Assembly: GCF_000484635.1 (NCBI RefSeq)
Contig: NZ_AXVM01000001.1
Coordinates: 62,001 to 126,000, forward strand
Origin: Comamonas badia DSM 17552
GTDB lineage: Bacteria > Pseudomonadota > Gammaproteobacteria > Burkholderiales > Burkholderiaceae_C
DNA length: 64,000 nt
Reading direction: 5' to 3'
The position numbers and the translations under genes are program-made. Below the pieces are notes generated by a model. That model did not search any database. It was not told the origin of the DNA and saw only the letters and a list, made by a program, of their open reading frames with translations. Shown in pieces: positions 26,001-36,871 of this stretch. Numbering within the stretch: the first letter of the stretch is position 1; each line of letters begins with the position of its first letter.

Positions 26001-28589
26001 TCAGACCGATTCCGCCACGCTGGCGTATTCCTCGATCTGGTCGAAATTCATGTAACGGTAGACGCTGGCCTTGTCCTGATCGACCACGCCGATGTCCTTG
26101 AGGTACTCCTCCTTGGTCGGCAGGCGCCCCAGGCGCGAGGCAATCGCCGCCAGCTCGGCCGAGCCCAGGAACACATTGGTGTTGCGCCCCAGGCGGTTGG
26201 GGAAGTTGCGCGTACTGGTCGAAATCACCGTCGCACCCTCGCGCACCTGCGCCTGGTTACCCATGCACAGCGAGCAGCCGGGCATTTCGGTGCGCGCGCC
26301 GGCGGTGCCAAACGCCGCGTAGTGGCCTTCCTTGATGAGCTCGTTCTGGTCCATCTTGGTCGGCGGCGCCACCCACAGCTTGGTGGGGATGTCGCGCTGG
26401 CCGCCCAGCAGCTTGGCCGCGGCGCGGAAGTGGCCGATGTTGGTCATGCACGAGCCGATGAAGGCCTCGTCGATGGGGGTGCCGGCGACTTCGGACAGGA
26501 ACTTGGCGTCGTCCGGGTCGTTGGGGCAGCAGACGATGGGCTCCTTGATCTCGTTCATGTCGATCTCAATCACGGCGGCGTACTCGGCGTCCTTGTCGGC
26601 TTCGAGCAGGTCGGGCTTGGCCAGCCAGGCCTCCACTTTTTCGATGCGGCGCTGCAGCGTCTTGGCGTCGGCGTAGCCGTCGGCGATCATGTTCTTCATC
26701 AGAACGATGTTGCTGGTCAGGTACTCCTTGATCGGCTCGGGGTTGAGCTTGATCGTGCAGCCGGCGGCGCTGCGCTCGGCCGAGGCGTCCGACAGTTCAA
26801 ACGCCTGCTCCACCTTCAGATTCGGCAAACCTTCGATCTCCAGGATCTTGCCCGAGAAGATGTTCTTCTTGCCGGCCTTGGCGACTGTCAGCAAGCCTTG
26901 CTTGATGGCGTACAGCGGGATCGCATGCACCAGGTCGCGCAGCGTCACGCCGGGCTGCATCTCGCCCTTGAAACGCACCAGCACGGATTCGGGCATATCC
27001 AGCGGCATCACGCCGGTCGCTGCGGCAAAGGCCACCAGACCCGAACCCGCCGGGAAGCTGATGCCGATGGGAAAGCGCGTGTGCGAGTCGCCGCCCGTGC
27101 CCACGGTGTCGGGCAGCAGCAGGCGGTTGAGCCAGCTGTGGATCACGCCGTCGCCCGGGCGCAGGGCCACGCCGCCGCGGTTGCTGATGAACTGGGGCAG
27201 CTCGCGGTGCGTCTTCACGTCCACGGGCTTGGGGTAGGCGGCGGTATGGCAGAAGCTCTGCATCACCATGTCGGCGCTGAAGCCCAGGCAGGCCAGGTCC
27301 TTGAGCTCGTCGCGCGTCATGGGGCCGGTGGTGTCCTGGCTGCCCACGGTGGTCATCTTGGGCTCGCAGTAGGTGCCGGGGCGGATGCCCTGGCCTTCGG
27401 GCAGACCGCAGGCGCGGCCGACCATCTTCTGCGCCAGAGTGAAGCCGGCCTTGGATTGGGCAGGCGCCTGGGGCAGGCGGAAGGCCGTCGATGCGGCCAA
27501 GCCCAGGAATTCACGCGCCTTGGCGGTCAGCGCGCGGCCGATGATGAGGTTGATGCGGCCACCGGCCTGCACTTCGTCCAGCAGCACCTGGCTCTTGAGT
27601 TCGAAGTCGGCAATCTTGGCGCCGGCCTTCTCGATCTTGCCCTGGTAGGGATAGATGTCGATCACGTCGCCCATCTCCATCTTGGAGACGTCGACCTCGA
27701 TCGGCAGCGAGCCGGAATCCTCTTGCGTGTTGAAGAAGATCGGGGCGATCTTGCCGCCCAGCGTCACGCCGCCAAAGCGCTTGTTGGGCACGAAGGGAAT
27801 GTCCTGGCCCGTGGCCCAGATGACGCTGTTGGTGGCCGACTTGCGGCTCGAGCCCGTGCCCACCACGTCGCCCACGTAGGCGACGACATGGCCCTTCTTC
27901 TTCAGATCCTCGATGAACTGCATCGGGCCGCGCTTGCCGTCCTGCTCGGGCTTGAAGGCGGCGTCCGGGCGCGTGTTCTTCAGCATCGCCAGGTAGTGCA
28001 TGGGAATGTCGGGGCGCGTCGTGGCGTCGGGCGCGGGCGACAAGTCGTCGGTGTTGGTCTCGCCCGGCACCTTGAACACGGTGACGGTGATTTTTTCTTC
28101 CACCTTCGGACGCGACGTGAACCACTCGGCATCGGCCCAGCTCTGCATCACTTCCTTGGCGCGGGCGTTGCCGACCTTGGCCTTGGTCGCCACGTCGTTG
28201 AAGTAGTCGAACATCAGCAGCGTCTTTTTGAGCGCCTCCGCTGCCACGCCGGCGACCTCGGCGTCGTCCAGCAGTTCGATCAGCGGGTGCACGTTGTAGC
28301 CGCCCACCATCGTGCCCAGCAGCTCGGTGGCGCGTGCCTTGCTGATCAGGCCCACCTGAATGTCGCCATGCGCGACGGCGGCCAGGAAGCTGGCCTTGAC
28401 CTTGGCGGCATCGTCCACGCCCGGGGGCACGCGGTTTGTGAGCAGATCGAGCAAAAACGCGGTGTCCTCGCCGACGGGCGGGGCCTGGATGAGCTCGATC
28501 AGCGCGGCCACTTGCCGGGCATCGAGCGCCAGCGGCGGAATACCCAGGGCCGCGCGTTCGGCGGCGTGTTCACGGTAGGCTTTCAACAT
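26001..28589 (-). CDS. acnB: Aconitate hydratase B
   Basis: 862-residue bifunctional aconitase / 2-methylisocitrate dehydratase, the main TCA aconitase in many proteobacteria. The N-terminal HEAT-like domain precedes the swivel domain, as in AcnB rather than AcnA. The 4Fe-4S ligands are visible in [22 protein letters not shown] and GCSLCMGNQ. The start [12 protein letters not shown] at 28589 matches the family; an upstream ATG adds only five residues. It is the last gene of the minus-strand TCA group mdh-tam-citE-like-hypothetical-acnB, although a 94-base gap precedes it. Confidence 0.97.
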   Translation of the reverse strand: MLKAYREHAAERAALGIPPLALDARQVAALIELIQAPPVGEDTAFLLDLLTNRVPPGVDDAAKVKASFLAAVAHGDIQVGLISKARATELLGTMVGGYNVHPLIELLDDAEVAGVAAEALKKTLLMFDYFNDVATKAKVGNARAKEVMQSWADAEWFTSRPKVEEKITVTVFKVPGETNTDDLSPAPDATTRPDIPMHYLAMLKNTRPDAAFKPEQDGKRGPMQFIEDLKKKGHVVAYVGDVVGTGSSRKSATNSVIWATGQDIPFVPNKRFGGVTLGGKIAPIFFNTQEDSGSLPIEVDVSKMEMGDVIDIYPYQGKIEKAGAKIADFELKSQVLLDEVQAGGRINLIIGRALTAKAREFLGLAASTAFRLPQAPAQSKAGFTLAQKMVGRACGLPEGQGIRPGTYCEPKMTTVGSQDTTGPMTRDELKDLACLGFSADMVMQSFCHTAAYPKPVDVKTHRELPQFISNRGGVALRPGDGVIHSWLNRLLLPDTVGTGGDSHTRFPIGISFPAGSGLVAFAAATGVMPLDMPESVLVRFKGEMQPGVTLRDLVHAIPLYAIKQGLLTVAKAGKKNIFSGKILEIEGLPNLKVEQAFELSDASAERSAAGCTIKLNPEPIKEYLTSNIVLMKNMIADGYADAKTLQRRIEKVEAWLAKPDLLEADKDAEYAAVIEIDMNEIKEPIVCCPNDPDDAKFLSEVAGTPIDEAFIGSCMTNIGHFRAAAKLLGGQRDIPTKLWVAPPTKMDQNELIKEGHYAAFGTAGARTEMPGCSLCMGNQAQVREGATVISTSTRNFPNRLGRNTNVFLGSAELAAIASRLGRLPTKEEYLKDIGVVDQDKASVYRYMNFDQIEEYASVAESV

Positions 28590-28683
28590 GGTGTCGTTCT
28601 CCAAGGTTCATCGAAATCAAAAGGCTCGCGGCAAGCCCGCCTTCGCATGCGCAAGGCGCTGCCGGAAAGGCGAAGGCGATCGG

Positions 28684-29229
28684 TCAGCGGCTGCCGGCCG
28701 GTGCGGAATCGAACAGGCTCTGGGGCGGCGCGCTTTTCATCGCCTGCGTCACCTGCGCCTGCTGCTCGCTCATGCACTCGTCGGCCATGCGCTGGCCGAG
28801 CTTCTGGTTCATGAGCATGGATTTGTTGGCGATCTGTATCCACACGGCTCCCGAGCGCTGGTCCTCCAGCCGCACGGCGCTGGTGGCGCCATGCACCGGG
28901 CGCATGTGGTACTTGAAGCCCTTGCCGCTGACAAAAAAGCTGCCGGGCGACTGGGTGTCGGGCGTGACCAGCACCGTGGCGCCCAGCTCGCAGGTGATGC
29001 TGCCGGTATAGACGCGGCCGGCGATCGCCTTTTCTTCCGGCGTGAGCACGATCACCTCGGGCACGGGTTCGGCCGCCGGCTTCCTGGCCTTGGCGGCAGG
29101 CGCCTTCTTGGCCACGGCCTTGGCCTTGGGTTTCGCCGCGGCGGCCTTGGGCTCCGTGGAGCCTGCATCGGCAGCCAGGGCGAACGCCGGGCCAAGCAGC
29201 AGGAAGGAGGCCAGGATCAAGGATTTCAT
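28684..29229 (-). CDS. Secreted hypothetical protein with Ala/Lys/Pro-rich linker
   Basis: 181-residue protein that I cannot assign to a named family. It has a clear signal peptide (MKSLILASFLLLGPAFALAA), then a low-complexity linker of A, K and P (about residues 25-65), then a compact domain with GRVYTGSITCELGATVLV, GKGFKYHMRPVHG and VWIQIANKSMLMNQKLGQRMADEC. Two cysteines (ITCELG, DECMSE) could form a disulfide. A periplasmic location is likely. It lies between the CitE-like gene and acnB on the same strand. Confidence 0.75.
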   Translation of the reverse strand: MKSLILASFLLLGPAFALAADAGSTEPKAAAAKPKAKAVAKKAPAAKARKPAAEPVPEVIVLTPEEKAIAGRVYTGSITCELGATVLVTPDTQSPGSFFVSGKGFKYHMRPVHGATSAVRLEDQRSGAVWIQIANKSMLMNQKLGQRMADECMSEQQAQVTQAMKSAPPQSLFDSAPAGSR

Positions 29230-29260
29230 CGAGTCACCTGCAAGGCTGAGTGAAAGGGCA

Positions 29261-30250
29261 TCAGGCGAACCATTGCCGCGCCTGTGCCGGCACGATGGTA
29301 CCCGTGGCATGCGCACGCTCGAGCAGATGCCAGAAGTAGCGATAGCTGGCGCGGTCATGCAGGGTGCCGGCATCGCTGATGGGCGCCCAGTCCGCATCCT
29401 GCGCGGCGCGCAGGATGCGGGCGGCCTCTGCCACCTCGGCCTCGTCGGGTGCCATCGCCGCCAGGATAGGGCGTATCTGTGCCGGGTGGATGCTCCACAT
29501 GCGCGTGTAGCCGAACTCGCGCGCCGCGCGCGCGGCCGCTGCCTGCATGGCGGCGGCATCGCTGAATTCGGTCACCACGCAGTGCGAGGGCACCTTGCCG
29601 TGGGCATGGCAGGCGCTGGCGATCTCCAGCTTGGCGCGCACCACCAGCGGATGCTCGAACTGTCCTTTGGAGGACATCGCGGACGCAGGAATCGCCCCGC
29701 CGTGGGAGGACACGAAATCCATCAGCCCGAATGACAGGCTCTGCACCCTGGGGTGCGCCGCGATCTCGAATGCGTTGTGCACTGCGCGCGGCGACTCTAT
29801 CAAAACCTGTAGCTGCAAGCGCTCGCCAGCATTGCGCTGCAGTGCTTTTTCTGCTGTAACGACGTCTTCCGCGCATTCCACCTTGGGGATCATCACGTGG
29901 CACAGGCGATCGGCGGCTTCGCCCAGGATGGTGTCCATGTCCTGTGCGAACGCGGGGTGGTCCACCGGGTGCACGCGCACCGCCACCCGCGCGCCTGCCG
30001 GCGCCTGCCGCACCAGCTGCGCCACCAGCCGTGCATGCGCCGCCTCGCCGCCCACGGGCGCGCCGTCCTCGCAATCGAGCGTCACGTCAAACACGCAGGT
30101 ACCGAATTCCGCCGTCATCTCGGCCTGCAGCTGCAGGCTCTTGCGCATGCGCACCTCGACGCCGCTGTAGTGGTCGCAGACCGGAAGCCGCGCCGCGCCG
30201 GCCTGTGCGCCCAGCAGGATGGTTGCCGGATGGGGAGTAGAAGAGGTCAT
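29261..30250 (-). CDS. HpcH/HpaI-type CoA ester lyase (CitE/malyl-CoA lyase-like)
   Basis: 329-residue TIM-barrel lyase of the CitE family. It shows FDVTLDCEDGAPVG with the Mg-binding acidic residues, RVHPVDHPAF, VMIPKVECAEDV and LQVLIESPRAVHN with the second acidic ligand. Family members cleave or form CoA esters such as malyl-CoA, methylmalyl-CoA or citramalyl-CoA. Its place between tam and acnB suggests a TCA-linked role, for example glyoxylate/malate metabolism; that is inference. Repeat copy D lies inside the gene and encodes part of the ALQRNAGERLQLQ segment. Four-base overlap with tam. Confidence 0.85.
   Translation of the reverse strand: MTSSTPHPATILLGAQAGAARLPVCDHYSGVEVRMRKSLQLQAEMTAEFGTCVFDVTLDCEDGAPVGGEAAHARLVAQLVRQAPAGARVAVRVHPVDHPAFAQDMDTILGEAADRLCHVMIPKVECAEDVVTAEKALQRNAGERLQLQVLIESPRAVHNAFEIAAHPRVQSLSFGLMDFVSSHGGAIPASAMSSKGQFEHPLVVRAKLEIASACHAHGKVPSHCVVTEFSDAAAMQAAAARAAREFGYTRMWSIHPAQIRPILAAMAPDEAEVAEAARILRAAQDADWAPISDAGTLHDRASYRYFWHLLERAHATGTIVPAQARQWFA
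29797..29853. repeat. Intragenic palindromic repeat (copy D)
   Basis: On the coding strand of the CitE-like gene: AAAAAGCACTGCAGCGC, a short centre, GAGCGCTTGCAGCTAC and GTTTTGATAG. It has the family layout but is translated in frame without a stop, so it has apparently been absorbed into the protein. Confidence 0.55.
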
Positions 30251-31038
30251 GGTTTGCGCTGTGCCACGATGAACAAACGGGGAAAGGCCAGCAGCCGGCG
30301 CCCATCGGCGCGTTCGCCGTATGCGGCATCGATCCGGCGGCCATATTCGGCCAGGAAGTCACTCTGGAGCTGCGGCGGCAAGGCATCGAGGAACGGCCGC
30401 AGTCCGGTGGCCCGCAGCCAGTCGACAATCGCCTGCGGGCCATCCATCACGTGCCGATACACCGTGTGCCAGAGATCGATGGCGGCTGGCCGCTGCCCTG
30501 CCAGCACGTCGTAATAGGCCTCGGGCGCCAGCATGCCGGCGCGCACTTGCAGCGCCTGCGCCAGCAGGGGCGCGAACGACGGCAGAGCCGCCACTTCACG
30601 CATCAGGCGATGGCTGGGCTCGTTCAGGTTGTCCGGCATCTGGACGGCCAGCACGCCACCGGGCGCCAGGCGGTTCAACAGGCGTGCAAACAGGTTTCCA
30701 TGGCCATCCACCCAGTGCAGCGCGGCATTGCTGTAGACCAGATCGGGGGCTGGCGCGCCATCGCCACCGCCGGCCCAGGCGGCAATGTCCTGTTGCACAA
30801 ACGCGGCCTGCGGAAGGCGCTCGCGCGCGGCCTGTACCATGGCCGCGGAACTGTCCAGCCCCAGCACCTCAGCCCGCGGAAAGCGCTGCACCAGCAGCCC
30901 GGTCGAATTGCCGGGGCCGCAGCCCAGATCCACCACCCGCGCCGGTGACTGCAAGGGCACGCGCGCCAGCAACTCGGCGGCAGGGCGCGTGCGCTCGTCC
31001 GCAAAACGCAGGTACAGCGCCGGGTTCCAGTCGCTCAT
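30247..31038 (-). CDS. tam: Trans-aconitate 2-methyltransferase
   Basis: 263-residue SAM-dependent methyltransferase. It opens MSDWNPALYLRFADERTRPA as in E. coli Tam, has the SAM-binding VVDLGCGPGNSTGLL, and then DLVYSNAALHWVDGH. Tam methylates trans-aconitate, a spontaneous isomer of cis-aconitate that inhibits aconitase. Its position in the same strand and group as acnB fits a detoxifying role. The start at 31038 is family-consistent. It begins 29 bases after mdh and overlaps the CitE-like gene by four bases. Confidence 0.92.
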   Translation of the reverse strand: MSDWNPALYLRFADERTRPAAELLARVPLQSPARVVDLGCGPGNSTGLLVQRFPRAEVLGLDSSAAMVQAARERLPQAAFVQQDIAAWAGGGDGAPAPDLVYSNAALHWVDGHGNLFARLLNRLAPGGVLAVQMPDNLNEPSHRLMREVAALPSFAPLLAQALQVRAGMLAPEAYYDVLAGQRPAAIDLWHTVYRHVMDGPQAIVDWLRATGLRPFLDALPPQLQSDFLAEYGRRIDAAYGERADGRRLLAFPRLFIVAQRKP

Positions 31039-31067
31039 GGCGCGTCCTGCGCGATCGGAATGGCTTC

Positions 31068-32054
<987 letters not shown>

Positions 32055-32187
32055 GGTGGTACTCCAGTCGGAACGGTGAAGGGTGGCTGTACGCGAGCAG
32101 GCGGCAGGCTAGAAACGGCGCGCCGAACGCGGACATGCAACCGGCGATTTTATAGCGATTTGGCGTGACCTGCCAATTTGTCTTATG

Positions 32188-32199
32188 TCTTATATAAGA
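32188..32199. promoter_or_regulatory. Palindromic operator TCTTATATAAGA in mdh/gntR intergenic region
   Basis: A perfect 12-base palindrome, preceded by a further half-site TCTTAT at 32181-32186. Spacing and symmetry fit a GntR-type operator. It lies 66 bases upstream of the gntR start and 133 bases upstream of mdh, so it could serve autoregulation and control of mdh. No second copy is seen before sdhC. Confidence 0.55.
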
Positions 32200-32265
32200 T
32201 ATCATTGCACCCAGCTATCGGCCTGCGGCACGGCATTCGAAACCACCGCGCAGGCATGCCTTGCC

Positions 32266-33021
32266 ATGTCTCAAAGCACCACACTCGCCCTGGAAACACC
32301 CGCCTTCAGCCCGCTGTACCTGCAGATCAAAGGCCTGATCCTGCAAGGCCTGCAGTCCGGCGAATGGAAGCCCGGCGAGCCCATCCCCAGCGAAATGGAA
32401 TTGGCTGCGCGCTTTCGCGTCAGCCAGGGCACGGTGCGCAAGGCCATCGACGAACTGGCGGGCGACAACCTGCTGGTGCGCCGACAGGGCAAGGGCACGT
32501 TTGTCGCCACCCATTCGGAGCGGCAGGTGCAGTACCGCTTCCTGCGGCTGCGTCCGGACCAGGGGGACGAACGCGAAGAAGGACCGGCGCACCGGCGCAT
32601 CGTCGAATGCAGGCGCGTGCGCGCCAGCAGCGACGTGGCGCGCGCGCTGGCGCTGCGGGCCGGCGACGCGGTCATGCACGTGCGCCGCGTGCTCTCGTTC
32701 GCCGGGGTGGCCGCCATCCTGGAAGACATCTGGCTGCCGGGCCAGGCCTTCAAGGGCCTGACCGCCGAGCGCATGGCCGACTACCCCGGGCCTACCTATG
32801 CCATGTTCGAGGCGGATTTCGGCGTACGCATGGTACGCGCCGACGAAAGCCTGCGCGCCGTCACGCCCACGCCGGAGCAGGCCCAGTTGCTGGAAATCGG
32901 CGGCGCCACGCCGCTGCTGAGCGTTGAGCGCATTGCCTATACCTACAACGATGTCCCCATGGAACTGCGCCGCGGCCTGTACCGCACGGACACCCACCAC
33001 TACCACAGCACGCTCAACTGA
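32266..33021 (+). CDS. GntR-family transcriptional regulator (HutC/UTRA type)
   Basis: 251-residue regulator. The N-terminal winged helix (LYLQIKGLILQGLQSGEWKP, then AARFRVSQGTVRKAIDELAG, and LLVRRQGKGTFVA) is typical of GntR, and the C-terminal part is a UTRA ligand-binding domain (HVRRVLSFAGVAAILEDIWLP; GLYRTDTHHYHSTL). Start MSQSTTLALE at 32266; an upstream in-frame ATG at 32185 would overlap the palindromic operator. Placed between divergent mdh and sdhC, it probably controls the TCA genes; the effector is unknown. Confidence 0.88.
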   Translation: MSQSTTLALETPAFSPLYLQIKGLILQGLQSGEWKPGEPIPSEMELAARFRVSQGTVRKAIDELAGDNLLVRRQGKGTFVATHSERQVQYRFLRLRPDQGDEREEGPAHRRIVECRRVRASSDVARALALRAGDAVMHVRRVLSFAGVAAILEDIWLPGQAFKGLTAERMADYPGPTYAMFEADFGVRMVRADESLRAVTPTPEQAQLLEIGGATPLLSVERIAYTYNDVPMELRRGLYRTDTHHYHSTLN

Positions 33022-33151
33022 CGAGCACCAACACCAGCAGATGAAAAATAATTCCATGTGCAAATGCAACGTCATTTTTGCAGTGCAATAAAATTTACCG
33101 TGCCGGCGCCGTGCGCCGACTCTGATAGAACCTCCTCTCGAAAGCACATCC

Positions 33152-33583
33152 ATGTCAGAAACCACCAAGAAACGCCCGGAGTTTCGCAACATCAACGCGT
33201 TCGCCGACCTGCCCAGCTACCGCTGGCCGCTGGCCGCGCTGGTTTCGGGCATGCACCGCATCAGCGGGCTGCTGCTTTTCATCCTGCTGCCCTTCATCGT
33301 CTGGATGCTCGACACCTCGGTGACGTCCGAAATTTCGTTTGCGCGCTTCACCTCGATCTTCTCCGAGGGCGCGGGCTTTCTGCCGGGCTGGTTCATCAAG
33401 CTGGTCACGCTGGGCCTGATCTGGGCCTACCTGCACCACTTCATCGCCGGCATCCGCCATGTGTACTTCGACATCAGCCACCAGACCACCAAGGACCGCG
33501 GACGCCGCACCGCCGCGGTCACGATGATCCTGGCGTTCGGCCTCACCGCCATCCTCGGCGCCAAGCTCTTCGGCCTGTACTGA
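33152..33583 (+). CDS. sdhC: Succinate dehydrogenase cytochrome b556 subunit
   Basis: 143-residue membrane anchor of complex II with three helices; WPLAALVSGMHRISGLLLF begins the first, and LHHFIAGIRHVYFD carries the haem b-ligating histidine region. The 130-base region between gntR and sdhC is AT-rich (TGCAAA...TTTGCA inverted repeat and AATAAAAT) and probably holds the sdh promoter. Confidence 0.94.
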   Translation: MSETTKKRPEFRNINAFADLPSYRWPLAALVSGMHRISGLLLFILLPFIVWMLDTSVTSEISFARFTSIFSEGAGFLPGWFIKLVTLGLIWAYLHHFIAGIRHVYFDISHQTTKDRGRRTAAVTMILAFGLTAILGAKLFGLY

Positions 33584-33614
33584 TCCGCGCCCTATCTGAA
33601 TCAAGGAGAAATTC

Positions 33615-33980
33615 ATGGCCATTACCTATGGTTCCAAACGGCTTTCCGTCGGCGCCCACTACGGCCTGCGCGACTGGCTGGTGCAGCGCCTCACCGCCAT
33701 CGTCATGGCGCTCTTCACCATCGTCCTGCTGATCCAGGTGATCGCAACCAAGGGCCCGATCGGCTACGAGACCTGGGCCGGCATCTTCGCCAGCCAGTGG
33801 ATGAAGAGCATCACCTTCGCCACGCTGGTGGCGCTGATCTGGCATGCCTGGGTCGGCGTGCGCAACGTCTGGATGGACTACATCAAGCCCGACGGCCTGC
33901 GCCTGGTGTTCTATCTGGTGACCATTTTCTGGCTGGTGGCCTGCGCCGGCTGGGGTATCCAGGTGCTGTGGCGCCTGTAA
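33615..33980 (+). CDS. sdhD: Succinate dehydrogenase hydrophobic membrane anchor subunit
   Basis: 121-residue second membrane anchor of complex II, three helices; [18 protein letters not shown] and [20 protein letters not shown], with histidine in the second helix, are family features. AAGGAG lies eight bases upstream of the ATG. It binds ubiquinone and haem with SdhC. Confidence 0.93.
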   Translation: MAITYGSKRLSVGAHYGLRDWLVQRLTAIVMALFTIVLLIQVIATKGPIGYETWAGIFASQWMKSITFATLVALIWHAWVGVRNVWMDYIKPDGLRLVFYLVTIFWLVACAGWGIQVLWRL

Positions 33981-34002
33981 ATCACGCGAGCGAGAGAAAA
34001 CA

Positions 34003-35808
34003 ATGAGCTATACCAAAGCCAATATCACCAAGCGCAAGTTCGACGTGGTCATCGTCGGCGCCGGCGGCGCGGGCCTGCGCGCCGCGCTGGAACTGTCGCG
34101 CGCCGGCCTCTCCGTGGCCTGCCTGACCAAGGTTTTCCCCACGCGCTCGCACACCGTGGCGGCGCAGGGCGGCGTCTCGGCCTCGCTCGGCAACATGAGC
34201 GAGGACAACTGGCACTTTCACTTCTACGACACGGTCAAGGGCGGCGACTGGCTGGGCGACCAGGACGCGATCGAGTTCATGTGCCGCGAGGCACCCAACG
34301 TGGTGATCGAGCTCGAACATTTCGGCATGCCGTTCGACCGCAACCCCGACGGCACCATCTACCAGCGCCCGTTCGGCGGCCACACCTCCAACTACGGCGA
34401 AAAGCCGGTGCAGCGCGCCTGCGCCGCGGCCGACCGCACCGGCCACGCGATGCTGCACACGCTCTACCAGCAGAACGTGCGCACCAAGACCAATTTCTTC
34501 GTCGAATGGATGGCGCTGGACCTGATCCGCAACACCCAGGGCGACGTGGTGGGCGTCACGGCCATCGAACTCGAAACCGGCGATTTCTACGAGCTGCACG
34601 CCAAGGCGGTGCTGCTGGCCACGGGCGGCGCCGGGCGCATCTTCGCTGCCTCCACCAACGCCTACATCAACACCGGCGACGGCCTGGGCATGGCGTCGCG
34701 CGCCGGCATTCCGCTGCAGGACATGGAGTTCTGGCAATTCCACCCCACCGGCGTTTTCGGTGCCGGTGTGCTGCTGACCGAAGGCTGCCGCGGGGAAGGC
34801 GCTATCCTTTTGAATAGCGAAGGCGAGCGCTTCATGGAGCGCTACGCCCCGACGCTCAAAGACCTGGCGCCGCGCGACTTCGTCTCGCGCTCGATGGACC
34901 AGGAAATCAAGGAAGGCCGCGGCTGCGGGCCCAACAAGGACCATATCCTGCTCAAGCTCGATCACCTGGGCGCCGAGACCATCCACAAGCGCCTGCCCTC
35001 GGTCGAGGAGATCGGCCATAACTTCGCCAACGTCGATATCACCAAGGAGCCTATCGGCGTCATCCCCACCATCCACTACATGATGGGCGGCATCCCGACC
35101 AATCTGCATGGCCAGGTGGTGGTCTGGGACGGCAGCCAGAACCAGCCGGTCAACGGCCTGTACGCGGTGGGCGAATGCTCCTGCGTGTCGGTGCACGGCG
35201 CCAACCGCCTGGGCACCAATTCGCTGCTGGATCTGCTGGTGTTCGGCAAGTCGGCGGGCCGACACATCACCGAATTCATTCGCGGATTCGGCGATCACCA
35301 CGCCACGCCGGCCGATGCGTCCGACTATTCCCTGGGCCGCCTGAACCACCTGCAGGACGCCAAGGACGGCGCCTACTCGCAGGACGTGGCCAACAAGCTG
35401 CGCAGCACCATGCAGACGCATGCCGGCGTGTTCCGCACGCAGAAGACGCTGGACGAAGGCGTTGACAAGGTGCGCGAGATCGCGCAAGAGGCCGCGCACC
35501 TGACGCTCAAGGACAAGTCCATGGTGTGGAATACCGCGCGCATGGAGGCGCTGGAGGTCGAGAACCTCATCGAAGTGGCGCGCGCCACCATCACCTCGGC
35601 CGCCGCGCGCAAGGAATGCCGCGGCGCCCACGTGGTCTACGACTACGAGCATCCGGCCGACCACCCCGACTTCCCGCTCGGGCGCAACGACAAGGAATGG
35701 CTCAAGCACACGCTCTGGTACCGCGAGGGCGACCGGCTGGACTACAAGCCGGTCAATCTCAAGCCCCTGACGGTGGACACCATCCCCCTGAAGGTCCGCA
35801 CCTTCTGA
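34003..35808 (+). CDS. sdhA: Succinate dehydrogenase flavoprotein subunit
   Basis: 601-residue catalytic subunit with covalently bound [23 protein letters not shown] binds FAD; the FAD-linked histidine is in [11 protein letters not shown]; substrate-site residues are in HPTGVFGAG and [13 protein letters not shown]. It oxidises succinate to fumarate. The length is the family norm. Confidence 0.98.
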   Translation: MSYTKANITKRKFDVVIVGAGGAGLRAALELSRAGLSVACLTKVFPTRSHTVAAQGGVSASLGNMSEDNWHFHFYDTVKGGDWLGDQDAIEFMCREAPNVVIELEHFGMPFDRNPDGTIYQRPFGGHTSNYGEKPVQRACAAADRTGHAMLHTLYQQNVRTKTNFFVEWMALDLIRNTQGDVVGVTAIELETGDFYELHAKAVLLATGGAGRIFAASTNAYINTGDGLGMASRAGIPLQDMEFWQFHPTGVFGAGVLLTEGCRGEGAILLNSEGERFMERYAPTLKDLAPRDFVSRSMDQEIKEGRGCGPNKDHILLKLDHLGAETIHKRLPSVEEIGHNFANVDITKEPIGVIPTIHYMMGGIPTNLHGQVVVWDGSQNQPVNGLYAVGECSCVSVHGANRLGTNSLLDLLVFGKSAGRHITEFIRGFGDHHATPADASDYSLGRLNHLQDAKDGAYSQDVANKLRSTMQTHAGVFRTQKTLDEGVDKVREIAQEAAHLTLKDKSMVWNTARMEALEVENLIEVARATITSAAARKECRGAHVVYDYEHPADHPDFPLGRNDKEWLKHTLWYREGDRLDYKPVNLKPLTVDTIPLKVRTF

Positions 35809-35834
35809 GCGCCACAACGACAAGGTTCTGAATC

Positions 35835-36536
35835 ATGAAGCGCACCATCAAGATCTACCGCTACGACCCGGACAAGGACGAGCGCCCCTACATGCAGACC
35901 CATGAGGTCGAGCTCGACGGCCACGAGCGCATGCTGCTCGACGCCCTGGGCAAGCTCAAGAAGGAAGACCCGTCGATCGCCTTCCGCCGCTCGTGCCGCG
36001 AAGGCGTCTGCGGCTCGGACGCGATGAACATCAACGGCAAGAACGGCCTCGCGTGCCTGACCAACATGCACACGCTGCCCGAGACCATCGTCCTCAAGCC
36101 CCTGCCCGGCCTGCCCGTGATCCGCGACCTGATCGTGGACATGACGCAGTTCTTCAAGCAGTACCACTCGATCAAGCCCTACCTGGTCAACGACGAGCCG
36201 CCGCCCGAGAAAGAGCGCCTGCAGTCGCCCGAAGAGCGCGAGGAGCTCAACGGCCTGTACGAGTGCATTCTGTGCGCGAGCTGCTCGACCGCCTGCCCGT
36301 CGTTCTGGTGGAACCCCGACAAGTTCGTCGGCCCGGCCGGCCTGCTGCAGGCCTACCGCTTCCTGGCCGACAGCCGCGACCAGGCCACGAACGAGCGCCT
36401 GGACAACCTGGAAGACCCGTACCGCCTGTTCCGCTGCCACAGCATCATGAACTGCGTCGATGTCTGCCCCAAGCACCTGAACCCGACGCGCGCCATCGGC
36501 AAGATCAAGGAGCTGATGGCGCACCGCGCGCTGTAA
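35835..36536 (+). CDS. sdhB: Succinate dehydrogenase iron-sulfur subunit
   Basis: 233-residue electron-transfer subunit. [2Fe-2S] ligands are in SCREGVCGSDAMNINGKNG with a downstream cysteine, [4Fe-4S] in CILCASCSTACPSFWW, and [3Fe-4S] in CHSIMNCVDVCPKHLNP. It passes electrons from SdhA to ubiquinone at SdhCD. Confidence 0.98.
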   Translation: MKRTIKIYRYDPDKDERPYMQTHEVELDGHERMLLDALGKLKKEDPSIAFRRSCREGVCGSDAMNINGKNGLACLTNMHTLPETIVLKPLPGLPVIRDLIVDMTQFFKQYHSIKPYLVNDEPPPEKERLQSPEEREELNGLYECILCASCSTACPSFWWNPDKFVGPAGLLQAYRFLADSRDQATNERLDNLEDPYRLFRCHSIMNCVDVCPKHLNPTRAIGKIKELMAHRAL

Positions 36537-36544
36537 GCGAGACC

Positions 36545-36829
36545 ATGTCGGATTCGGCACTACTGGGCGAACGTGAAACCGCGGTGCTGCGCTGGCGCTG
36601 CCGCCGCGGCCTAGTGGAGAACGATCTGTTCCTGGATCGGTTCTTCGCCGCGTTCGGCCAGCGGCTCAGCACCGCCCAGGCCAGCGGCCTCTCGGCGCTG
36701 ATGGCCCTGCCGGACAACGACCTGCTCGACCTTTTCCTGCGCCGCGCCGAACCCCGCGGCGGGCTTGACACCCCCGAGGTCAAGTCCGTGCTGGAGCAGT
36801 TGCGCCAACCCTCCATGGCCCGCCCGTAA
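36545..36829 (+). CDS. sdhE: FAD assembly factor SdhE
   Basis: 94-residue SdhE (CptB/YgfY) protein, which promotes covalent attachment of FAD to SdhA. The hallmark RRGLVENDLFLDRFF, equivalent to the RGxxE motif, is present near residue 20. It begins eight bases after the sdhB stop. Confidence 0.92.
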   Translation: MSDSALLGERETAVLRWRCRRGLVENDLFLDRFFAAFGQRLSTAQASGLSALMALPDNDLLDLFLRRAEPRGGLDTPEVKSVLEQLRQPSMARP

Positions 36830-36871
36830 GGCCGGCCCACCCTATTGCCACACAAAGAAGGAATCACGGAA

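Noticed and set aside
25992-28814. A 940-codon open frame on the plus strand opposite acnB
   Set aside because: It mirrors the acnB codons in a GC-rich gene, has low-complexity His/Ala/Gly-rich composition and no family signature. acnB on the other strand is unmistakable.
34800-34840. GCTAT...ATAGC palindrome within sdhA resembling the interspersed repeat
   Set aside because: It encodes a segment ([16 protein letters not shown]) conserved in SdhA of distant bacteria, so similarity is likely coincidental.
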